DNA from: Ancylothrix sp036704045 | GTDB taxonomy: Bacteria; Cyanobacteriota; Cyanobacteriia; Cyanobacteriales; Oscillatoriaceae | Reading direction: 5' to 3' | DNA length: 64,000 nucleotides | NCBI GenBank assembly: GCA_036704045.1 | Contig: DATNQM010000048.1 | Span: 62,001-126,000 of the forward strand | Part shown: piece by piece, positions 44,883-53,401 of the stretch | Layout: the number at the start of each line of letters is the position of its first letter | Position numbering within the stretch: the first letter of the stretch is position 1 | Program-made: the position numbers and the translations under genes | The notes under the pieces: model-generated | Told to the model about the DNA's origin: nothing | Database searches by the model: none | The model's input: the letters and a program-made list of their open reading frames with translations, nothing else

Positions 44883-45461
44883 ATGGTGCAAGTAAAACAG
44901 TCCCATTATGAAGAGTTGCTGGCGGAGTATTGTAATGCTTTGTCGGCAATTTCTTTGCTGAAACAATACCGGCCTTATTTGGAATTATTGCCTAGTATGC
45001 GCCGGCCTGATGAAAGTATTATTACTATTCCTTTGCCGGTGATTCGAGTTAGAGATTCGGTTTTGCCGCCGGGTTCCGGGGTGAGTGTTGTGGCTGGTCA
45101 GTCTGTATGCTTGCCTTGTGATATTGCAATTTTAATGTGTGACCCTGAATGGAAAGTTAAGTTGGGGTCGGAAATTGTAATTTTTATTCACCGGCCTGGG
45201 GAAGATTTTTCTGATTTGTTAGGACGATGGCGACAAACTCAAGTTTGGTTGGATAAAGGTTATGAATGGTTGATGCCGTTGCGTCATCAACACATTCTCA
45301 GTGAGGAAGCTGAAAATATTTATCCTTTATTTGTTTTGTTTCCAGAAACTCCTGAACGAATTAAGCGGGGTTTAAATGAGGCTTATTTACCTTTTGTTGT
45401 TTGGTTAAATGCGGCAGTGGAATCGGAGTTATCAGAGGAAATTTATAGTGGTCAAGAATAA
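44883..45461 (+). CDS. Hypothetical protein, co-directional with pilC
   Basis: 192 residues from the ATG four bases after the pilC stop. The AAGGGG between them is the ribosome site. The frame is open upstream into pilC, but those codons overlap it. It is soluble, with MRRPDESIITIPLPVIRVRDSVLPPGSGVSVV and IFIHRPGEDFSDLLGRWRQTQVWLDKGYEWLMP. No family is recognised. The tight coupling to pilC suggests a role in pilus function or just shared expression. A terminator follows. Confidence 0.7.
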   Translation: MVQVKQSHYEELLAEYCNALSAISLLKQYRPYLELLPSMRRPDESIITIPLPVIRVRDSVLPPGSGVSVVAGQSVCLPCDIAILMCDPEWKVKLGSEIVIFIHRPGEDFSDLLGRWRQTQVWLDKGYEWLMPLRHQHILSEEAENIYPLFVLFPETPERIKRGLNEAYLPFVVWLNAAVESELSEEIYSGQE

Positions 45462-45494
45462 TTGGGGTCTGGTGGTTAAATATAATTTTTAAGT

Positions 45495-45528
45495 TTTCTC
45501 CCCTCGCCGTTCCTAGCTAGGGGAGAAA
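45495..45528 (+). terminator. Hairpin after the pil operon
   Basis: TTTCTCCCC (45495-45503) pairs perfectly with GGGGAGAAA (45520-45528), followed by TTTA. The rest of the 370-base spacer to 45831 is A/T-rich with no gene seen. Confidence 0.8.
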
Positions 45529-45831
45529 TTTATCAATTAAAGCTTAGGCACGAGTTTTTAAATAATTCAAAAAATTAGATTTTCTTGGTGAAAAAAGAAA
45601 ATTTGTCTAAGAGCGCTCTAAAATTACTTAAGTAAATTATATTTATATCTTGGCTAAATCTGTATTAAAAAAATATTGCAAAAACGTATGTCTGAGAGTT
45701 TTTTAAAACCATGAATAAATTATACAAGTTAACTTTACTTCCTGTTTAACCCCAACAAAAAGCCAATTATTACTTATTTTTTGATTCCAAATTGTATTGT
45801 TTGAAAATTAATCAACCGTGTATAATAAGCC

Positions 45832-46938
45832 ATGAATATAGACCAAGTTGCCGCAGCTTTTGAAAACAAGAATTACCAAGAAGCTGCAAAATTATTAAAA
45901 GTTTTATTAACAGAATCGCCCGAAAATCCTTGGGTAAAAGTTTATGTGGGAAAATTGCATGAAGTTTCTGGTCAAAGAGAGAAAGCTGAAACAGTTTACA
46001 AGGAAATTTTGCGAAATATTACAAATCCAAAAATTGTAGCAGCAGCGCGTCAAGGTTTACAGCGTTTAGAAGACAAAGAAAAACAACGCAGACAGCAAGC
46101 AATTGAAATAGGAAAAGCAGATCCAAGTCAGCAAGAAATAGGAATGTTACTAATAGAGCCAATTAAAAAGGATAATAAAGCAGAATTGGCTAAAAACTTT
46201 GCCCGTGTTATGCAGTTAGATCCTTATACGGCTAGGTTAATATTACCCACTAGGAATTGGCGACTTTATCGGACTGGCTTGATGGGTGAATTACAAGTTT
46301 ATGTGAAAGAATTAAAAAAAGCAGATATTGGCTCTTTTTGCGTATCTTATCCTCAAATTAATAGTATTAAAGTTTTTGAAATTTGTTACTTTCAAGCCCT
46401 TAATTCCAAGCCGATAGCCATATGCAAAAATGAAAGTGACCAGTTAGGACAAATTACTTTTGAATGGCGCGAAGTAGCGCAACAAGTAGAGGGACTTATT
46501 CCCATTTTTAAAGCCTATGCGGATTTTGATTTAATTAGAGATACGGTGAATTATAAAGAGCAAATACAAGATTTTGCTCATGTTTGGGACTTACATTTAC
46601 CCCGCCGAAATTGTATTTTGCGATTAATTAATCAACATTATGATTTTCAACAAGGAATAAAATTTACACCGCCTCAAATTCCGCACAGTAAGGGAATGGT
46701 AAATAGCCAGACAGTAGGAGAAAATTGGGGCCGGTTAACGACATTATTAACAGAAAAAATACCGCAAAAGAATACTTCAGCTGAGTTTTTACCTTTTGGG
46801 GAATCGGTTGTGGATGATGAAGCTTTAAGCCGAATTAAACCGCATTTAAATTTGTTTCGGCGCAGTGAGAGTAACTGGGATCAGGCGTTTGAACTATATA
46901 GTCGATTGGTTTTCCTAAAAAGTCCCCAGGGAAGTTAA
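45832..46938 (+). CDS. TPR-repeat protein of unknown function
   Basis: 368 residues. Two or three TPR units occupy about 1-85 (NYQEAAKLLKVLLTESPENPWVKVYVGKLHEVSGQREKAETVYKEIL), followed by a charged helix. The larger C-terminal domain has no recognised motif but includes ARLILPTRNWRLYRTGLMGELQVYVKELKKADI and WDLHLPRRNCILRLINQHYDFQ. There is no signal peptide. It looks like a conserved cyanobacterial protein. It lies between terminators and is probably monocistronic. Confidence 0.7.
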   Translation: MNIDQVAAAFENKNYQEAAKLLKVLLTESPENPWVKVYVGKLHEVSGQREKAETVYKEILRNITNPKIVAAARQGLQRLEDKEKQRRQQAIEIGKADPSQQEIGMLLIEPIKKDNKAELAKNFARVMQLDPYTARLILPTRNWRLYRTGLMGELQVYVKELKKADIGSFCVSYPQINSIKVFEICYFQALNSKPIAICKNESDQLGQITFEWREVAQQVEGLIPIFKAYADFDLIRDTVNYKEQIQDFAHVWDLHLPRRNCILRLINQHYDFQQGIKFTPPQIPHSKGMVNSQTVGENWGRLTTLLTEKIPQKNTSAEFLPFGESVVDDEALSRIKPHLNLFRRSESNWDQAFELYSRLVFLKSPQGS

Positions 46939-47255
46939 TTTGAAGCTCATCCGCTTGTTTTGGGATAGTAGACAAACAATAGTGCCGGTTGTCGTTTCCC
47001 TAGCTGCTGAAAATGGATGGGGGTGGGCCGATGGCCTTTTATAACGGGCCAAGTTAAGAAAAACTTACCAATAATTAGTGTATGATCTACCATTAATAAA
47101 AACTTTTGTTAACGTTTGTCTCGTTGTAATACAATGAGTCACAAACAAATTCAATAAGTCTGTCAAATCTCAACTTAACGCCTGACGCAAGTACCGATAT
47201 CTCATCGGCAACCAAACGTCTAGGTATATAACTCGCGCTTTGGCCAGTTCAAAAC
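46939..47255. other. Leader region of the DUF2997-ycf35-ferredoxin cassette
   Basis: 317 bases with no open frame. It contains the hairpin at 47114-47146 and a short CCGAT/ATCGG stem near 47194-47208. The promoter is probably here, but no box is convincing. Confidence 0.45.
47114..47146 (+). other. Leader hairpin before the DUF2997-ycf35-ferredoxin genes
   Basis: GTTTGT then CTCGTTGT (47114-47127) pairs with ACAATGAG (47131-47138) and, after a two-base bulge, ACAAAC (47141-47146). That makes 14 pairs including one G-T, with a three-base loop. It lies 110 bases before the first start codon and has no T-run. Confidence 0.6.
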
Positions 47256-47465
47256 ATGGAAACGCTAGAGTTTGTCATTTATCCAGATGGTCGGGTTCAA
47301 GAAAAAGTCACCGGCATTATTGGTGCTTCTTGTGCGGAGGTAACAGCCGCCATTGAAGCGCAACTCGGACAGGTACTTCATTCTGAACAGACTTCTGAAT
47401 ATTTCGCCCAAAATGTCAACCAGTCGGCAACGGCGGTGACTCACACCACTTATAGCGAGTGGTGA
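47256..47465 (+). CDS. DUF2997 protein
   Basis: 69 residues. METLEFVIYPDGRVQEKVTG is the typical opening of DUF2997, followed by a helix (SCAEVTAAIEAQLGQV) and a variable tail. These small proteins are usually encoded next to ycf35. The function is unknown. It is first in a three-gene cassette with ycf35 and a ferredoxin, 48 bases before ycf35. Confidence 0.85.
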   Translation: METLEFVIYPDGRVQEKVTGIIGASCAEVTAAIEAQLGQVLHSEQTSEYFAQNVNQSATAVTHTTYSEW

Positions 47466-47513
47466 GAATTTTTGTTTTTGTGGTTCATTCTCTTATTTCG
47501 CTAGGAGCAAAAT

Positions 47514-47900
47514 ATGTCTCACTTTAGCCAAATTAAAACTCAACTCCGTAACCTGACTTCTTTGCAAGCGGCTTTAACTGATTTAGGAATTGACTGGAAA
47601 GCTGGCTCCAAAGATGTGCGCGGTTATCGCGGTTTGACTGCGAAAGCAGACGTGACAATTGAGCAGCAAAACGGTTACGACGTTGGTTTTAGCTGGAATG
47701 GCACTGAGTATGAATTAGTGGCGGATCTGCAATTTTGGCAGCAAGCATGGTCTGTGGATCGCTTTTTAAATATGGTCTCACAGCGCTATGCTTACCACAC
47801 CGTGATTAACGAAAGTGCAAAAAGCGGTTTCCAAGTTGCTGAACAGCAAAAAAATGAAGATGGGACAATTCGTTTAGTGTTGCAACGCTGGAGCGCTTAA
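47514..47900 (+). CDS. ycf35: Ycf35 (DUF1257) protein
   Basis: 128 residues. MSHFSQIKTQLRNLTSLQAALTDLGIDW and VGFSWNGTEYELVADLQFW are clear Ycf35 signatures, a protein shared by cyanobacteria and red-algal plastids. Its function is not established. AGGAGCAA precedes the ATG. The stop codon is one base from the start of the ferredoxin gene, so they are translated together. Confidence 0.93.
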   Translation: MSHFSQIKTQLRNLTSLQAALTDLGIDWKAGSKDVRGYRGLTAKADVTIEQQNGYDVGFSWNGTEYELVADLQFWQQAWSVDRFLNMVSQRYAYHTVINESAKSGFQVAEQQKNEDGTIRLVLQRWSA

Positions 47901-47901
47901 G

Positions 47902-48360
47902 ATGTCGCAAGTATCTCCACCGGCAGAAGGCTACGATCCAGAAAGGTCGGGTTTTGAACCGGAGTTAGGGGGTGCTTTACGCAATGATGTTGAGCGGAGT
48001 GGTTTTGAACCAGAACTCGGCGGCGCGTTGCGACAAAAGGGTGTTTATGTGGACGAAATTACTTGTATTGGTTGCAAGCATTGCGCTCATGTTGCCCGAA
48101 ACACTTTCTATATTGAACCCGACTATGGTCGCTCTCGTGCTATCCGGCAAGATGGTGATTCTGAAGATATTATTCAAGAAGCCATAGATACTTGTCCGGT
48201 TGATTGCATTCACTGGGTTGATTATACGGAATTAAAAAACCTAGAAGAAGAGCGTAAATATCAGGTTATCCCGGTTGTGGGTTTTCCTGTTGATCATGCA
48301 ACGGTTGCTATTAATCAGCGCCGCAGCAAGCAAGAGAAAAAACGCAAAAAATCTCAGTGA
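47902..48360 (+). CDS. Single-cluster 4Fe-4S ferredoxin with duplicated N-terminal motif
   Basis: 152 residues. The N-terminus carries ERSGFEPELGGALR twice (14-27 and 31-44). The cluster site is Cys55-x2-Cys58-x2-Cys61 with Cys98 in CPVDC. Then comes WVDYTELKNLEEERKYQVIPVVGFPVD and a very basic tail ending EKKRKKSQ. Such ferredoxins occur in cyanobacteria and, fused to other domains, in chloroplasts. It is an electron carrier whose partner is unknown. It is third gene of the cassette, one base after ycf35. Confidence 0.9.
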   Translation: MSQVSPPAEGYDPERSGFEPELGGALRNDVERSGFEPELGGALRQKGVYVDEITCIGCKHCAHVARNTFYIEPDYGRSRAIRQDGDSEDIIQEAIDTCPVDCIHWVDYTELKNLEEERKYQVIPVVGFPVDHATVAINQRRSKQEKKRKKSQ

Positions 48361-48380
48361 TTTTTATGTTGTTTTCTTCA

Positions 48381-48427
48381 AAAAATCCCGTCATCATTGC
48401 TTTTTGGAGGCGTGAGGCGGGATTTTT
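48381..48427. terminator. Terminator after the ferredoxin gene
   Basis: AAAAATCCCG (48381-48390) and CGGGATTTTT (48418-48427), a ten-pair stem ending in T5. It is symmetrical enough to work for the convergent yiaA-type gene as well. Confidence 0.85.
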
Positions 48428-48488
48428 GATAAAACAAAGAATGATTTTAGCGCTTTTTTTGAAATAGCTCAAAAATGACAAATGAAGT

Positions 48489-48776
48489 TTATTTTAAGGG
48501 ATGATGTTCTACGAGTAATTTTTCTACTCTTGCTTCATCAATACGGGCGGCCATTTGTTTTGCTTCGTGTTCGTCGCGGATGGTTTTGCCTAAACTGAGG
48601 GTTGATCCTACTGTGAAAACTAAACCCATTCCCATATAACTTTTAATCCAACTATCGACTGGTAGATAAGCTATCCCGATGCCGGTGGCGCCCAAAGAAA
48701 CAACAAAAGATAACCAAGCTTGAAACACCCACGCGGCGCTATGAGTTTGTCTGGGACTAGAATTAATGGATGGCAT
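48489..48776 (-). CDS. YiaA/YiaB-family membrane protein
   Basis: 95 residues from the ATG of MPSINSSPRQTHSAAW, which is preceded by GGGAGG ten bases upstream. The frame continues 54 codons further upstream, but without family-like sequence. Two helices (about 15-35 and 42-62) with the short loop YLPVDSWIKSYMGMG match the YiaAB two-helix domain. A charged C-terminal helix follows (TIRDEHEAKQMAARIDEARVEKLL). Function unknown. Confidence 0.8.
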   Translation of the reverse strand: MPSINSSPRQTHSAAWVFQAWLSFVVSLGATGIGIAYLPVDSWIKSYMGMGLVFTVGSTLSLGKTIRDEHEAKQMAARIDEARVEKLLVEHHPLK

Positions 48777-49474
48777 AATTTGTGAACCTCCGGGTAGTAT
48801 TTGAGGGGGGTGGTAGTTGTTAAGTTGATTGTGGTTTGGTTTGCTTTTGAAACAGTAGTTAGTATTAACAGTTTTATAACTGTCTGTAGGCCGATGGTAT
48901 TTTACATTTTTTTTGCTTTTATTTATACTACAAATCAATTCTGGTAAATTATCAATTATTGCTGTTTTGTAAGATAAAAATCGAAAAGAGATTACTATAT
49001 TTGTAGCTTTTAAAAAGGTAAAAATATTTGATAAGAGGAGGGGGCTGGTTAAAAGCTTGTGACAGCAAAGGGGAGTGGCATAAAGAAATTTTACTTTAGA
49101 CTTTCGGGACTTATAAAGTCTTTTAGTATTGAGGTAACATTTTTGATTGAGCGGTCTTGTTTACAATTAAGAACATTTTTTTACGACACTTGGATCTAAT
49201 TACCAACCCAACAATGCTTTTGGTGTCCTTATCACCGCGTCAGTTAGGTTCATCTACTTACATTAAAATAAAAAAATGTTTTCGGATATACTCTATCTCA
49301 ATAAAAAGCCAAAAATTGTAAGGGTTTTAAATATTATCATTTTCTAAAGATTTATCTGGCTTGAGTTGTTTTTAAAAATGTTGTAGGTCTTGACAAATTT
49401 CATCAAGAGTGATTTTTTGGCGCGTATAGTTTTATAATAAAACTAACAACAACTTCACCATTAGGCATCCGACT
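48777..49474. other. Spacer between the yiaA-type gene and ileS
   Basis: 698 bases between divergent genes, mostly A/T-rich. No open frame is convincing. At 49388-49408 a TCTTGA/TCAAGA hairpin is followed by TTTTTT (49413-49418), within the ileS leader. It could be an attenuator, but the stem is short. The ileS promoter may be the TATAGT/TATAAT-rich stretch near 49425-49440. Confidence 0.4.
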
Positions 49475-52351
49475 GTGACAGAAGCAAAAAGTTATAAAGA
49501 CTCCGTAAACCTTCCTCAAACAAAGTTTGATATGCGAGCAAACGCGGTCAAACGCGAACCCGAATTACAAAAATTTTGGGCAGATCAAAAGATTTACGAA
49601 CGACTGTCACAAGAAAATCCGGGTGAATTGTTCATTTTACACGACGGCCCTCCTTATGCAAATGGTGCGTTGCACATTGGGCACGCCCTTAATAAAATCC
49701 TTAAAGATATCATCAATCGTTATCAACTATTGCAAGGCCGAAAAGTCCGTTATGTACCTGGTTGGGACTGTCACGGTTTGCCGATTGAACTAAAAGTTTT
49801 GCAAGATATGAAACCCGAAGAACGCAGAGAGCTTACTACGCTGCAACTGCGTCAGAAGGCGCGAGACTTTGCCCTGCAAACCGTGCAACAACAAAGCAAA
49901 GGATTTCAAAGATATGGAGTTTGGGGCAATTGGGAAAACCCTTATTTAACGCTGAAACCCGAATATGAAGCAGCACAAATTGGCGTTTTTGGCAAGATGG
50001 TGCTGAAAGGGTATATTTATAGAGGTCGCAAGCCGGTACACTGGAGTCCTAGCTCAAAAACTGCCCTCGCTGAAGCAGAACTCGAATACCCGGAAGGGCA
50101 CACCTCCCGCAGCCTTTATGCTGCATTTAAAATGACTAATTTGGCATCAAGTGTGCCGCAGGATTGGGAGACTTATCTACCGGATCTGGGAGTAGCTATC
50201 TGGACGACAACCCCCTGGACAATTCCCGCTAACCTAGCAGTCAGTGTCAACCCTGAACTAACTTATGCGGTGGTAGAAACCGGCAGCGAAGTTTGTGCTC
50301 ATAAATATCTGATTGTCGCGGCAGATTTAGTAGAAAAGCTTAGCGAAATTTTTAACACCAACCTCACCGTACAATCAACTGTTAAAGGTGCAGCCCTTGA
50401 ACATTCCACCTATCAGCATCCCCTTTATGATCGAGTGAGTGAAATTGTTGTGGGTGGCGATTATGTTACCACCGAATCAGGCACCGGCTTAGTACATACA
50501 GCACCTGGACACGGACAAGAAGATTATCAGGTAGGATTGCGGTATGGATTGCCAATTTTTGCGCCGGTTGATGAAGATGGTAATTTCACCGCAGAAGCTG
50601 GAGAATTTGCCGGTAAAAATGTTTTAGGTGAGGGCAATGTTGCCGTTATTGAAGCATTAAAAACTTGCGGTTCTTTACTGAAAGAAGAACCTTATTTACA
50701 TAAATATCCCTACGACTGGCGCACTAAAAAACCGACAATTTTCCGCGCTACTGAACAATGGTTTGCCTCCGTTGAAGGCTTCCGCGAAGAAGCTTTAAAA
50801 GCCATTTCTGAGGTGAAATGGATTCCCGCGCAAGGCGAAAATCGGATCACTGCAATGGTTTCTGAACGTTCCGACTGGTGTATTTCTCGTCAGCGGAGTT
50901 GGGGTGTTCCGATTCCTGTTTTCTATGAAGAAAGCACCGGCGAACCGTTATTAAATGAGGAAACTATCGCCTACGTTCAAAACATTTTTGCGGAAAAAGG
51001 TTCTGATGCTTGGTGGGAATTAGCGGTGGAAGAATTGCTGCCAGAAAGTTATCGAAATAACGGCAAAACCTACCGCAAAGGTAGTGATACAATGGATGTG
51101 TGGTTTGATTCTGGTTCCTCTTGGGCGGCGGTAGCAAAAGAAAGAGAAGAATTGCGCTATCCAGCAGATATGTATTTGGAAGGATCGGATCAACATCGTG
51201 GCTGGTTTCAATCGAGTTTGTTAACGAGTGTGGCTAATAATGGAGTTGCGCCGTATAAAACAGTTCTTACTCATGGCTTTGTTTTGGATGAAAAAGGCCG
51301 CAAAATGAGTAAATCTTTGGGGAATGTGGTGGATCCCCAAATTGTGATTGAAGGCGGCAAAAATCAACAACAAGACCCTGCTTATGGGGCGGATATTTTG
51401 CGGTTGTGGGTGTCATCGGTGGATTATTCTTCTGATGTGCCGCTTGGTAAAAATATGCTGAAACAATTAGCAGATGTTTACCGCAAAATTCGCAATACGG
51501 CGCGGTTTTTATTGGGGAATTTGCATGATTTTGATCCGGCAAAAGATGCGGTGCCGTATGAGAAATTGCCGGCTTTGGATAAGTATATGCTGCACCGGAT
51601 GACGGAGGTTTTTGCAGAGGTACAAGAGGCGTTTGAAAATTATCAGTTTTTCCGCTTTTTCCAAACTGTGCAAAATTTCTGTGTGGTTGATTTGTCTAAT
51701 TTCTATTTGGATGTTGGCAAAGACCGGCTTTATATCAGTGCGGTGGATGCGTTTCGGCGGCGTTCTTGTCAAACTGTGATGGCGGTGGCGTTGGAAAATT
51801 TAGCGCGTTCTATTGCACCGGTGTTGTGTCATTTGGCTGAGGATATTTGGCAATTTATGCCTTATTCTACGGCTTATAAATCTGTTTTTGAGGCGGGATG
51901 GGTGAAGTTGGATGAAGGGTGGAAGAATCCCGAATTAGGGCAGTTTTGGGAAAAGTTGCGGGAGGTTCGTGGGGAGGTAAATAAGGTTTTAGAGCAAGCG
52001 CGTATGGAAAAGATGATTGGTGCATCTTTGGAGGCGAAGGTGTTGCTTTATGTGGCGGATGAAGCTTTGCGTAAACAGTTGCATTCTCTCAATCCTGATA
52101 GTTTAGATGGTAATGGGGTTGATGAGTTGCGTTATTTGTTTATTTCTTCTCAAGTTGAGTTGTTAGATTCTCCGCGATCTCTGGAAGCTTTGCAATATAA
52201 ATTGCTGGCGGATAATTTGGGTGTGGGTGTGGTGAAAGCTGATGGAGAAAAATGCGAACGATGCTGGAATTATTCAACTCATGTGGGAGAAAGTAGTGAT
52301 AATCCTACGATTTGTGAGCGTTGTGATTCTGCTTTAGTTGGGAAGTTTTAA
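49475..52351 (+). CDS. ileS: Isoleucyl-tRNA synthetase
   Basis: 958 residues, class I synthetase that charges tRNA-Ile. HIGH motif at 67-70 (GALHIGHALN), editing (CP1) domain with TTPWTIPANLAVS and GTGLVHTAPGHGQEDY, KMSKS at 610-614, anticodon-binding domain, and a C-terminal zinc finger CERCWNY/CERCDSAL. The start is GTG, fixed by the conserved beginning TEAKSYKDSVNLPQTKFDMRAN without its last residues. It is complete and of bacterial type. A hairpin follows the stop. Confidence 0.97.
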   Translation: MTEAKSYKDSVNLPQTKFDMRANAVKREPELQKFWADQKIYERLSQENPGELFILHDGPPYANGALHIGHALNKILKDIINRYQLLQGRKVRYVPGWDCHGLPIELKVLQDMKPEERRELTTLQLRQKARDFALQTVQQQSKGFQRYGVWGNWENPYLTLKPEYEAAQIGVFGKMVLKGYIYRGRKPVHWSPSSKTALAEAELEYPEGHTSRSLYAAFKMTNLASSVPQDWETYLPDLGVAIWTTTPWTIPANLAVSVNPELTYAVVETGSEVCAHKYLIVAADLVEKLSEIFNTNLTVQSTVKGAALEHSTYQHPLYDRVSEIVVGGDYVTTESGTGLVHTAPGHGQEDYQVGLRYGLPIFAPVDEDGNFTAEAGEFAGKNVLGEGNVAVIEALKTCGSLLKEEPYLHKYPYDWRTKKPTIFRATEQWFASVEGFREEALKAISEVKWIPAQGENRITAMVSERSDWCISRQRSWGVPIPVFYEESTGEPLLNEETIAYVQNIFAEKGSDAWWELAVEELLPESYRNNGKTYRKGSDTMDVWFDSGSSWAAVAKEREELRYPADMYLEGSDQHRGWFQSSLLTSVANNGVAPYKTVLTHGFVLDEKGRKMSKSLGNVVDPQIVIEGGKNQQQDPAYGADILRLWVSSVDYSSDVPLGKNMLKQLADVYRKIRNTARFLLGNLHDFDPAKDAVPYEKLPALDKYMLHRMTEVFAEVQEAFENYQFFRFFQTVQNFCVVDLSNFYLDVGKDRLYISAVDAFRRRSCQTVMAVALENLARSIAPVLCHLAEDIWQFMPYSTAYKSVFEAGWVKLDEGWKNPELGQFWEKLREVRGEVNKVLEQARMEKMIGASLEAKVLLYVADEALRKQLHSLNPDSLDGNGVDELRYLFISSQVELLDSPRSLEALQYKLLADNLGVGVVKADGEKCERCWNYSTHVGESSDNPTICERCDSALVGKF

Positions 52352-52367
52352 ACTGAGTTAATGTTAG

Positions 52368-52389
52368 GGTTGGGTTTAATAACCCAACC
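52368..52389 (+). terminator. Hairpin after ileS
   Basis: GGTTGGGTT and AACCCAACC arms with a four-base loop, 17 bases after the stop. No clear T-run follows. The arm sequence is shared with the porin terminator and the dispersed repeats. Confidence 0.6.
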
Positions 52390-52402
52390 TACAAATTTGG
52401 GT

Positions 52403-52654
52403 TCATCTTTTGATTGGTTCAACTATGCCTCGCTCATCGCCAGTGAGGGATAAACCGATACCTTGAATAATCACTTGACGCAGGGTTTCTTGTCCGCCAA
52501 AACGCTTAGTGGTATCCAAGATTTCTATGCCAGAAATTTTGCCAGTAGCATCATAATCAATAGCAATTCCTTCTGCAACGTGCTGAGTTGTGGTAGTAGT
52601 CTCACTGAAAGTGATACTGAGAGCATCGACTTCCGCATCATAGCTTATTTTCAT
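52403..52654 (-). CDS. DUF2283 protein (antitoxin-like)
   Basis: 83 residues. MKISYDAEVDALSITFSE, AEGIAIDYDATGKISGIEILD is the DUF2283 pattern. Such proteins are often paired with DUF4258 proteins and are suspected toxin-antitoxin partners. The C-terminus is longer than the core domain. It starts 12 bases after the DUF4258 gene, so the two are co-transcribed. Confidence 0.8.
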   Translation of the reverse strand: MKISYDAEVDALSITFSETTTTTQHVAEGIAIDYDATGKISGIEILDTTKRFGGQETLRQVIIQGIGLSLTGDERGIVEPIKR

Positions 52655-52666
52655 GGATATCTCCTT

Positions 52667-52921
52667 TTAAAAATAGTAGGTGTAGACTGTTATAACAACA
52701 ATTTCTGCCGCTTTTTCAACAAAAATGGGACGCACTCGTTTCGTTTGGTAAACTTCACCATTCCATTCTTGATTGTAGGGGAAATCTTTACGACATTGGA
52801 GACGGTTTTCTTCAGAGGTTTGCCAAGCACTGCTTCGGATGGCATCTTCTACTTCCCCAAGTGTGAAGCCACGTTTAGGGATGTAACCTATAGCGTGTTG
52901 GGAAAATCGGATCGGTTTCAT
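52667..52921 (-). CDS. DUF4258 protein (toxin-like)
   Basis: 84 residues. IRFSQHAIGYIPKRGFTLGEVEDAI is typical of DUF4258, related to RelE/HicA-like small ribonuclease folds. The C-terminal strand IVVITVYTYYF also fits. It is paired with DUF2283 immediately downstream. Toxicity is inferred from the pairing only. Confidence 0.78.
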   Translation of the reverse strand: MKPIRFSQHAIGYIPKRGFTLGEVEDAIRSSAWQTSEENRLQCRKDFPYNQEWNGEVYQTKRVRPIFVEKAAEIVVITVYTYYF

Positions 52922-52968
52922 GTTTTTTCAATCAAAGCTTTGCTCTTAAAAAATCAGCAATTATAGCT

Positions 52969-53181
52969 CTAATCGGATGTTTTCGAGCGCTTCCTTAATT
53001 CATAGTATTTTCGGGCTTCATCTCCTGAAAGTCTCTTGTCATTTTCTGTTTTTTCAATGAGTTTTGCTAAGCCAAAGTTTTCAATAATTTCTTCTATCTT
53101 CTCAAAATCATCAATCGAAATTTGAACAGCAATCGGTTGCTGATTTTCGTCCATTACATAATTTTTATGAATATTTAGCAT
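52969..53181 (-). CDS. RelB/Phd-like antitoxin
   Basis: 70 residues. NYVMDENQQPIAVQISIDDFEKIEEIIENFGLAKLIEK is the form of the many small cyanobacterial antitoxins that open with a short strand and long helices. There is no toxin gene of the usual RelE type next to it: the next gene 47 bases downstream is the DUF4258 gene. It may belong to a three-gene set or have lost its partner. Confidence 0.7.
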   Translation of the reverse strand: MLNIHKNYVMDENQQPIAVQISIDDFEKIEEIIENFGLAKLIEKTENDKRLSGDEARKYYELRKRSKTSD

Positions 53182-53401
53182 TTTATTGGTCTGCCTTGTA
53201 AGCTCATAAACTTGCTACGACTAAATTTTATCACTTTTCTCGTTGCCGGCCCCTCAAAAAACTTTTGAACAATTTCCCGTAAAAATAGGTCAATCGTTGT
53301 TAAAATCATAAATCGTCCTCACTCAGGAAACCGATGGGTAGCTCCTGATGTCATTGTTAACACTGTTGTATCCTTTAGAGTTGACAGGAAAATATTAGGC
53401 C

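Noticed and set aside
49388..49418. Possible T-box or attenuator before ileS
   Set aside because: The stem is only six pairs and no T-box core motifs were found; T-boxes are not expected in cyanobacteria. Mentioned only as a weak hairpin.
52463..52966. A 167-codon plus-strand frame across the toxin/antitoxin-like genes
   Set aside because: It overlaps two recognisable minus-strand families (DUF2283 and DUF4258) and has no recognisable sequence of its own.
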